Source of the DNA: Amphichorda felina
Taxonomy: Eukaryota > Ascomycota > Sordariomycetes > Hypocreales > Bionectriaceae
Length of the DNA: 64,000 nucleotides
Assembly (NCBI GenBank): GCA_016490725.1
Contig: JAEMHR010000107.1
Location: 31,079-95,078, forward strand
Direction: 5' to 3'
Within the stretch, counting starts at the first letter, position 1. The number at the start of each line of letters is the position of its first letter. The translations under genes were made by a program, and so were the position numbers. Shown here piece after piece: positions 55,674-64,000 of the stretch. The notes beneath the pieces are model-generated. The model was not told the origin of the DNA, did no database searches, and was given only the letters and a program-made list of their open reading frames with translations.

Positions 55674-56968
55674 TTACTGGTTGCCGTTGTTGATGAGCAG
55701 GTTGGCGGTGTCGCTGGGGACGTCGGTGATGACATCCTTGAGGGCGGAGGAGGCGATGGTGTCGCACAGGCCGGAGGCGCTGGCGCCGTTGCCCAGGAGG
55801 TAGGCACCGAGACCGGCAACATGGGGGGAGGCCATGGAGGTACCGGACATGGTGGCAGAGCCGCCGCCGGGAGCAGCAGAGAGGACGTCGACACCGGGGG
55901 CGAGGACATCGACGATGCTGCCGAAGTTGGAGAAGTAGGCCAGGACGTCGTCAGAGTCGGTGGCACCGGTGGTGCAGGCGGTCGCGGCAGAGGCGGGCGA
56001 GTAGTCGGAGGCATCGGCACCGTCGTTACCGGCGGCGACGGCGAGGAAGACACCGGCAGAGACGATGGCATCGGCGGCCTCGTTGACGGCGGCAGAGTAG
56101 CCGCCACCCAGGGACATGTTGGCGACGGCGCCGCTGGGGCAGTCGGCAGAGCCGATGTTGTCAACGACGAACTCCATACCAGCAATGACACCGGAGCTGT
56201 GGGCAGTACGGTCAGCATCATGGATTCTCGGGGGCGGTCATCTGGGGAGGCTGCCTACTTGGAGCCGGAGCCGCTGGAGTCGAGGACCTTGACGGCGATC
56301 AGGCTGGTCTCCTTGGCAATACCGTAGGTAGTACCACCGACGGTACCGGCAACGTGGGTGCCGTGGCCATGGCCATCGGTATCATCGTCATCGACAAAGT
56401 TGCCGCCCCAGGTGGCGCGGGAGCCGAACTCCTGTGGTTGGATGGGTTAGCAACTCGCAACTCGCAACCGGGGGCCGCGCTGGAGAGACAGGAGCCAGGG
56501 GCAACATACAGAGTGGGTGGTGTCAATACCAGTGTCGATGATGTAGGCGCAGGTGCCGGCACCGGGGTTGGCATCGTAGGTGTAGGTGGTGCCTCCGGGA
56601 GAAGCAGAGGAGATACGGGCAAGACCCCAGGGGGCGCCAGTCTGGGTCTCCTGGATGGTGACAACGGCGTCCTGCTCGATGTACTCAACGGCGGGGTTGT
56701 TCTGGAGATCCTTGAGCTCGGTGGCGGACAGGCTGGCGGCGAAGCCGCTGAAGCCCTTGGAGTAGGTGTAGTCGGCCTTGGCGGTGATGGCGTTGATGGC
56801 CGAGTTGACAGTGGCGCTGACGGTGTCCTTGGAGAACTTGACAATGTACTTGCCCTCGAGGACCTTGGCGTTGCGAGGAGTCAGGACGGGGGCGGGAGAG
56901 TCGCGCTTGACGGTCGAGGGGGCGGCCAGCGCCATGGGGACGAGAGCGAGAAGAGTGGCAGCACGCAT
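55674..56968 (-). CDS. Second proteinase K-like subtilase (S8A), 384 aa
   Basis: Exons 56968-56510, 56431-56259 and 56196-55674 join to 385 codons. Signal peptide (MRAATLLALVPMALAAPS), I9 propeptide (EGKYIVKFSKD to VEYIEQDA), then the protease with Asp145 (YIIDTGID), His176 (GHGTHVAG) and Ser331 (GTSMASPH). It differs from the copy at 48 kb by Val instead of Cys after HGTH, a Gly/Asp-rich early region, and intron layout. The copy at 48 kb has three introns, one just before the Ser motif, while this one has two, sharing only the position after DTTH. Both are secreted endoproteases with likely overlapping substrates. A GATAAATAG element lies about 107 bp upstream of the start. Confidence 0.96.
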
Positions 56969-59900
56969 GATGGCGGTCTTGTCTGAAGTGAAGATTCTGG
57001 GTTGGATTGGATGGATGGATGATTGAGGATGGGATGCAGAGGGAAAAGATGGGACTCGAGGGGGAGGACGGCGTCTATTTATCTTCCATCAAGTGTCGTG
57101 AGACCAGAACGCCGAGCGAGGAGATGGAGGCCATGTACGGAGTAGCTCTCGAGGACCATCAGATGGTACCTAGATTGTGAAGCACACCAACAACCCGCGC
57201 GGGCCCGATGTAACCGCATGTGAATGGATCAATGGCATCTCCATCGAGGTGGGCTGCCACACGGTGCTACTCAGGCTCGTTCCGAGGTCGTGTGCTCGAG
57301 TCAAGATGGAGGAGACCTTGGAGAGACGCTGTTGCCATGACCTGCATGAGGCTTCACCCTCCCCCTTGTCCACGGGGGCAGCCCACGACAGCTAGGACAG
57401 CCCAGGGTAGCCCAGGACAGCCCAGCCAAGGCACTGCCCTGGCCTGCCACTCACATCGCCCAGCCATCCCGCGAAAGGCAGCTGTGCAGGCCGTGGACAA
57501 CCCCTGAACTCCCTGATACGGCAGTCAGGGCAAAAAGACCGGGTGCGTGACTGCCGATCATTTGTTGATACCTACCCCAACGGGACAAGCGCCAGATCTC
57601 TCGTCTATCTACACCAACAGACGCAACAGCGCACTGCCAGCAACTCCCTGCGTACCCCAGTTTGCCCAGCCATGGCGCCATCACCGGGGCCTCAGTCGTT
57701 TCAATGGCATTCTGGCTCCATGGTCCGATTCCGTGGAATCTTCTACCGCCTCGTCGTAGGCCAAGCTGGGCCAAGAAGCGCCCAAGCTGCGGTGGGAAAA
57801 CAGGCCCGAGGAACGGGGACGATCATGCACATTTTGGGACATGGGTCCCGCTGTGGGCTCCGGTGCTCCGGGGCTGAACTCCTGGTTCAACCATCACGTT
57901 GAATCGTTTGCGACAGCTTTGTGCCATGTACGGATAATACTGATAGGTGCATGTATTATGCACTCTGTACTCCGTAGTGTCACTTGTATCAGGAGCATCG
58001 AGGCGGTACCTGGCTTGCACCAGCCGTCGTCGTCCGTGGGGTATGGCATACGGAGAGCTCATGCGGAGAGAAAACAGTCACCGGTGAGCGACTGCTTGCG
58101 TGATTGAAATGGGCCGACGGCAAACCGGCGCCCTTGGTCTTGGAAGTTGGACCAGATCCAGGGCTTGGGCTTCATGTTTATGCAGCTCTCCTCTCCAAAA
58201 AGGCATCTCAGAACAGCACCCGGATCAGGCGCGGCACGGACTGGTGATAGCATGATCATTTGATGGGCCATTGGACGCCGTGCCAGCAGCTGCAACACGA
58301 TGCAACCACCACACATCGCAATGCCACTTGGAGCGCAACATGCCCATTTCCCTTATCCTCGCACTGCGACCCGAAGTGCTGTTGTTGACCAGGCGACTCG
58401 TCGCAACTCGCAAACCGCCAAGACGGCTATGCTGCCTCTGCATACTGGGCGATACGCCACCGCCCCCCAATTCTCCCAGACGAGCTGCTTCCAAGAACTT
58501 TTGCCAATTGGCACCCGCGTTGGCAAAGCTTGTCTGGGCCTCATTGACGTAGTTGTGCCCTGCCCAGTCGAGCGCCACGGCGCGGCCTACATCATCGTGC
58601 TTGGTGCCTCGCGCAGCCGCGCAGCCGCCTCGCACCTCGTCAACATCGCGACTCTCTCATGATGTTCACAGATCAGCAGTCCCTTGCCCCACGCCGCATG
58701 TGGTACTCGTATTAGAGGGTGGTCTGTGTCGCAGTATTAGCGTGCGTACGAGCGCTGAGCCGGCTCGTTCCATTCGGCACGAAGCGAGACACCACAGGAC
58801 CCCTTTTCCCCCTCGCGCTGGGACAGGGCGACGACATTGGCGCCGTTGCACTGCGGGCACTACGCTGAGTTTCTTTAGCGGAGACGTGTCTCTCAATTGC
58901 TCCATGAGTGAGCGATGGCAGTGCGGCCTGCCCAAACGAGGATACAGCTCGAGCTCCGAGGGAGGCGGATCGGCATCGGGGTCTGACGATCGTGAATGCG
59001 AACAGGTAATTCCCACAGACTAAAACTAGTTAGGGGGTACATGAAGCGCGATGCACAACATGGGAAAGCAAGAGCAAAAAGTCCCAGCCCGCACGCATAG
59101 CCGCCCCCGCCGTTCTAGGAACTGCCGTGACTCGTTGAGTCTGTGAGCTCCGGCCTATTATGAGGCTGAAACGAAGCCCGCTCAACCAGAAGGTGGCAGC
59201 AGGGCCAAAGCGGAGGCCACCGAGCTCGCCCAAGGGTGCATGCGACTCGCGAGCGTGCTGCTGCTCCTCCTTAGCTTCTCCTCTTGCTCGGTCTCGTGAA
59301 ACGGGCCAGTCCCAAGACGACGATGACTGCATTGACTGGCAGTCTGACCGACCCCCCCGGCCCCTCCGTATCCACATCCAGCATCCGCAATATCCCCAAC
59401 TGCCGGATCGGGAGGGCCATCCCGGTCTCCCGTCAGCGCAAGTGGGCGTAAGGTCAGCTACTAGCAATCAGCTAGCGAGCGGGGGAAACCGCCAGCTGGC
59501 GGCAGTCATTCACATAAGGGAGGGATCTGCTGCGGGGGCGCTTCATGGGACGAGTTGGAGTGCCGGAGCGATGCATGCCCCATCGCCGTCCTACCGCCGC
59601 GATAATACCCATTACTATTGCTGATACCGGTGTCCTTTCTTATCAAGCAAGGCGGACCAACCTTCTGTTTTCTCTCTCGCCGGTATTCTAATTGCCTTCG
59701 GCGCATATGCATATGCAGTAGGTGCATACCTTACACTGCCTGATCCAAGTCCTCGTTGCCCCGGGCATCTGCTTGCCTCCGGACTGCCGAGGACGGAGCC
59801 AGTGGTGATGGGGCTCATCTTGGCTCGTTTCGAGTACCAGCCCCCAGTTGTTTCGTCAATTCAAGTGCCATTCAAGCAGCGGCAACGATGCCTAGGGGCT

Positions 59901-61524
59901 TTGAAATCAAACTTTCTCATTTGGGAAGCGCTGTCCATTGGCAGCTCCCTTCAATGAATCTTCCAAGGAAACCTTGCATCTGGCAACCATGGGCTGCCTT
60001 CCTGGGCGCTCTTCCGTTGCCGAATTACCGTCCTCAAAGTCTGGGCGCGTCCGTCCTCATGCACGTTTTCTTTGACAGATCATCGTGGCTTGCTTTTCTC
60101 CTCATTGTCTACCTCCAGATGGACGGAGCTCGGCGGCACAGAGACTTGGCCCGGTCTATCTCATCCCGACTTCCGGACTTCCGCCACGTAGATACAAGGA
60201 CTTGCCCAATGTTGGCAATCTTGGTGACTACGCTTGTAGGACCTTTGCGAGAAGCCATCAGCCTCCGACGCCACTGAGCTGCACATGCCCCAATCAACTC
60301 TTCTCATCTCATCCGCTAGATCAGAACAGACAACTCTGCAAAGCATTGGATGACAATGGTGGGTATGCTAGGAGACAGTTAAGGCTATGGACGGATACTA
60401 GAGGTTTAATTAATACGTCATGGGAACTTGCTGCTGGATTGAACGGAGGCCGCCAGCATCTGCCAAGCTTGCTTCCTTTCCAGCTCGGTTTTTAGCAGAA
60501 CTTCGGTTCTGTAGTTTTCTACTAGTTATACTGAATCTTATGTATGACCGGGCTTTGCTATCGAATTGTGCTGCCCCCCTTATATAGGTACTCATGGCAC
60601 CCGATTCATCGAGGTTCATCCAGACATGAGGCTTACCCTGAACCCTCGGCAGGTTTTTGAAAATTCAGTGACTACCACAGTCAAAGCATTTGTACTCAAG
60701 GGACCAAGAAGTAGTGTTAAGGAGCGAAGGCTTCTTCTTAAGTTGATCATTCATTTTCTAGATTATGGACGTAATTCTATGCGATTTGTATCTGCAGCAC
60801 GACAGATCTTTCTGGTCTTAATATTGAATTTATTACGAATTATCACGGCTATTCTTAGTACGAATGCTGCCAAATCCATTTCGTGAGCAGTGATATCTAC
60901 TATTAGCAAAAGAAAAAGGGCCAAAATATTATGATTAAACAAGGAACACGAGTTCAGTAACGCATTACCATTAGTTATTCCCCTCGTCCTAGAATGTTGT
61001 GAGACCGTTATTTTGCACCCGCCGTCTCGCACCATACCGAAATGAAGGCAGTTTCATTTCATATGCAGAGCAACTACGGATAGGGAGGGCAAATTTGAAA
61101 AAGACCACCCAACTAAGACATTTCAATTTAACGACCCAAATCAATTGTGAGGACTCGATGGATATAATGATAGGCAAACGGCGTTACATCTTGGCCCCCA
61201 CGGCCAGTTCGGCCTCCAACAACAAAGGTGTCCGTATTCTAGCGCCCCGATATTCAGTTTGTTGGGCCCTAGTTGTGGCTTTGACAGTTCCTTCCAGTAG
61301 AAGGGATGAGGGAAAATTAGGGTATGGTCATGGGAACGGCATGACTTGATACTGCTTGATACCTCCGTTGCTAACGGGTGACATCTACGAGTACCTGTCA
61401 GTCGGGGGGTGGGTAATCATGACATGTACACTACGGAGTAGATACGGACACGAAACGTCAATTTCATACCAAGCGCTTGCTATACTCATAGAACGGCTGT
61501 ACAAAAATATCCCATCTCCCGCGC
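56969..61524. other. Gene-poor stretch, 4.6 kb
   Basis: No confident gene. It holds TACGGAGTA words at 57136-57144, 57968-57976 and 61432-61440, an imperfect AGCCCAGGAC-type repeat near 57390-57430, and an AT-rich patch at about 60500-61180. The part 57500-60300 is GC-rich with long overlapping frames on both strands but no family resemblance. Confidence 0.45.
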
Positions 61525-62200
61525 TTAGAGCAGGCCCCTCTTCTTCGCCTTGGCAACCTCGGCGTTGTAGGCAGCGACGGCCTCGTCGTAAGCAGCGAGG
61601 CTTTCGGCGAACTCGGCAGAGGCACTGCGTCCGAACAGGCGGACGGCCTGGTAGTAGACGTTGGCAAGGGCCTTGCAGGCACCCTCGAGGGTTTCGCCCT
61701 TGCATTGGTCGTAGAGACTGCGTACAGATTTTGTTAGTAAATTGCAATCTCCAAGAATCTGGGCAGAAAGAATGGTCTAGAGCTGATCGGCTCTCAACGT
61801 GGTGACCTACTCAGCCTTGAAGTTGTCGTCAATGGCCAGCTTGTTCTCGTCGGTGAAGCGGTCCTGGGCCTTGAAGTTCCTGTAGCCAAAGTCATGGCGC
61901 TGGCAGGCGGCTGTAGAAAACTGGTCAGCTTCCATGCCATGCACACCCAGAGCCGGCATATTTACGCTCAAAGGGGTATCCAAGTGGGTTGTCAGGCGAG
62001 AAGGAGCAGTTGTCGGAGCTCCAGTCGAGGGTGGCGGGATCTAGGGCGGCGCGCTTGGCAAGGAACTGGGCGAGAGTGAGGTCGAAGACGTACTGGTCTA
62101 CGATGTCCTCATCTGAGCGCTTGAGAGCGCTGTTGCCGGTGGATGGCAGAGCCAGGACGGCCGGGAGAAACAAGGCGGCGAGGGTGGTAGTGAACTTCAT
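61525..62200 (-). CDS. Secreted phospholipase A2, fungal/bacterial type, 175 aa
   Basis: Exons 62200-61966, 61910-61811 and 61717-61525 join to 176 codons. A signal peptide (MKFTTTLAALFLPAVLALPS) and a propeptide with KR lead into the mature enzyme. The active-site segment is ACQRHDFGYRN with the His84-Asp85 dyad, as in the PF09056 phospholipase A2 group (p15-like, related to Streptomyces PLA2). Paired Cys are visible (DNCSF with ACQRH, and QCKG with GACKA). It releases fatty acid from the sn-2 position of phospholipids, needs Ca2+, and acts outside the cell. The end AKAKKRGLL is basic. A TATAAA lies about 76 bp upstream of the start (minus strand). Confidence 0.95.
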
Positions 62201-62270
62201 GGTGGCTGTGGGGTATAATGGGCGGGTACTCGATCAGGTCAACATCCTCATGCGGGCGAGGAATGGTATC

Positions 62271-62276
62271 TTTATA
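62271..62276 (-). promoter_or_regulatory. TATA box of phospholipase A2 gene
   Basis: TATAAA read on the minus strand, about 70-76 bp from the start codon. Confidence 0.5.
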
Positions 62277-63263
62277 ATGGTTCTCAGCTCCATATTGCGG
62301 CCAATTCCGAGATGCTCTAGTGGCCGTTTCCGTAAGGTGATAGTATGCGATCAGCCATTGTCAAACGATTGGCGCTGCAGGCTGGGATACCACTACGGCC
62401 TACCACCACCCGCGCTCCAATTCCCCAACACGATCCGCCTTCGCGCAGCGTTAGCGAAAAACGAGGGCTCGTGCCACACTCCAATTCGTCATAAGGTTGC
62501 TTTAGTGTGGTACCCCATACATGAAGCTGGAAATTCAAGTGCGGGCCACGCTCATGTAGGCAGTATAAAGAGGCAAGTCGGCATTCAAGGAGGTGCTCAA
62601 AAAGGCTGGTCAGAAGATATGAGCTCGCTGGCGCGCGCCTTCTCATCTTTCCGCTTGTCGTGGGGTCCTTGGCGCCGGCATAGCAGTTGAAATGGCTGAA
62701 ATCCAGCTTGGAGAAGAGGGCATGGTCCATCTCATCGAACTCGCTGCACGACCGCGGCTGCATCTGCCGGAGGTGACGCACTGACGATAGATCGCAGCTA
62801 ACATAAAATAGCCTTTTGGTTTGAGTGGGTTGACTGGACTGACTGGGCTAGCTACCTTAATCACGGCAATCTGAATCGCCCGGTGCATCACACAGGATGG
62901 TGGTTCCCCCACGTGGAGCAGCTTGAGTCTGCAAATCGACCGACGTAGCCATGATCGTCCATCTCCTTCCTACCAGGGCCATCTCTGCGGCCGCCCAGCT
63001 CCGCACTTGTACGGAGCTACCCCGTAGTACTGTGGAGACTCGGTGAATTCCCCTCATTCATTGGGAGTCTAGACAGCTGGTTCCTGAGAGAATACAAAGG
63101 TTATTATGGAAGATGGTGTCGAATTCAGATGAGCTTCTTTCGCGCCTGTACCAATCTGATGAAGACCTGGGCAGTCAGCGCCTTGTCAGATGTGGGAAGT
63201 GGGGTTTTCGTGCAGACATTCTAAATTGGAATCTCAGTTTGGCCTCAGGGTCTGGAAGATCCT

Positions 63264-63295
63264 AGTGTGGTCAGTGTGCTCAGTGTGGCCAGTGT
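63264..63295. repeat. 9-bp imperfect tandem repeat
   Basis: Units AGTGTGGTC, AGTGTGCTC and AGTGTGGCC plus a partial fourth. Confidence 0.85.
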
Positions 63296-63963
63296 ATGTG
63301 TACTCGTAACAGAGGCAGTGAGTCTTGGCAGCCAGCGTGGGCAGTCAGTGTGCCAGCTAGTATGGCTTTCTCAACTGTCCCTGAAGCCTTTGTCGTGAAA
63401 ACCCATCGGCGGCCTCAGATGCCTTGAGAATACCTATGAGTAGAAACAAGATCCTGTTGGCAGATGTCAAGTTCCTGGAGCATGGCTCAGTGGGACCCCT
63501 GCCCCTAGAGCCACTAACACAAAAGAGCAAATCTCCCACTCCAATACTTTTGTACTTGTATGTCCTCAATGCCAATTGCAATTCTTTGTTATGTCTTGGA
63601 TAGAAGATAACAAAGTGATGTATCAGTGGAAGTAACTATAAGAATGGCTTAGCCGACGGCGATTAACGTACCTCGAGATATCCACAGATCGAGCTCGAAC
63701 TACATCAGAAACCTTGCTCGACGTCTTGTCAGCCAAGATCCAATTCCCTACTTGGTGACTATTATCACCAGGCATCCAAATTTTGAATATCGCTTTTATA
63801 GCACTTCCTGCCGGGATGGGGAGTCCTCGAGTAGAAGCACCCAAGCACCCGGATCCCTCGGGAAGTTAGGTAGAGTATTGACAGTCTGCCATAGGCATCC
63901 TGAGTTATCCAGGTTATCCAACCTTCGATTGGCCCAGGTGCTACCTCATCTAATGAGAATTGC

Positions 63964-63965
<2 letters not shown>

Positions 63966-63998
<33 letters not shown>
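63966..63998. repeat. Long poly(A) run at window end
   Basis: About 33 consecutive A. It could be a homopolymer tract, the tail of a non-LTR element, or an assembly edge artefact. Nothing upstream reads as a retroelement protein. Confidence 0.9.
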
Positions 63999-63999
<1 letters not shown>

Positions 64000-64000
64000 A

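Larger units (their letters stand above)
62277..64000. other. Window end, uncertain small gene and repeats
   Basis: On the minus strand, 62960-62590 reads protein-like pieces (MATSVDLQTQAAPRGGTTIL, then CSEFDEMDHALFSKLDFSHF and NCYAGAKDP). They could be a small spliced Cys-containing protein, but I could not close a model without a stop. A 9-bp repeat lies at 63264-63295, and the window ends in a long A-run (63966-63998). Confidence 0.3.

Noticed and set aside
59756..60277. 173-residue plus-strand frame
   Set aside because: It starts and ends arbitrarily in GC-rich sequence, and no motif or intron structure supports it.
62590..62960. Possible small Cys-containing gene on the minus strand
   Set aside because: The pieces look protein-like, but every join I tried met a stop or broke phase, so I left it as an unresolved region.

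Overview
The window is from a filamentous ascomycete (Pezizomycotina). Sordariomycetes and probably Hypocreales fits best, judged from gene content only. Genes are split by short GT-AG introns (about 47-124 bp), often with CTAAC-type branch sites. There are no operons, Shine-Dalgarno sites or CRISPR arrays. Fungus-specific families are present: CFEM/PTH11-type receptors, an alcohol oxidase of the methylotroph type, a fungal secreted phospholipase A2, proteinase K-like subtilases and an NLP (NPP1) protein. I rebuilt exons by hand from splice signals. Every complete multi-exon model listed closes to a whole number of codons, but none is confirmed by transcripts.

Layout. 1-4.2 kb, minus strand: an AtuA/DUF1446 gene cut by the window edge and carrying an in-frame TAG, then an 11-exon alcohol oxidase. 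6.3-10.8 kb: a secreted CE1-type esterase, then a metalloreductase and a Ctr copper transporter transcribed divergently from one 640-bp promoter. 14-17.8 kb: two convergent seven-helix PTH11-type receptors, one with a CFEM domain. 20-23.8 kb: a divergent pair, a PF04199 cyclase/hydrolase and an MFS sugar-type transporter. 24.5-26.9 kb: an ORF of unknown function and a decayed conserved fungal gene. 29-36.3 kb: PLAC8 protein, GH10 xylanase, a small hydrophilic protein and a secreted M6-like metalloprotease. 38.1-43.4 kb: secreted DUF3237 protein, a CAX Ca2+/H+ exchanger and an NLP protein. 48-57 kb: a proteinase K-like subtilase, a secretory aldo-keto reductase, an F-box-like protein, an unknown nuclear-type basic protein and a second subtilase. 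61.5-62.2 kb: secreted phospholipase A2.

How the genes fit together. About nine products carry signal peptides and several act on plant or animal material (xylanase, esterase, proteases, phospholipase, NLP). Surface receptors and metal/Ca2+ transporters accompany them. This suits a fungus that attacks or decomposes a host. The genes alternate with long gene-poor stretches (4.6-4.7 kb at 43.4-48.1 kb and 57.0-61.5 kb), some AT-rich and holding short tandem repeats.

Most interesting observations: a predicted 3-nucleotide micro-exon in the Ca2+/H+ exchanger; the metalloreductase/Ctr divergent pair with two TGAGCAAG repeats exactly 10 bp apart; a 10-bp-period repeat upstream of the exchanger; and a nine-base word (TACGGAGTA) repeated in the non-coding parts of the last 23 kb. 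I did not find a wholly new multi-gene system.
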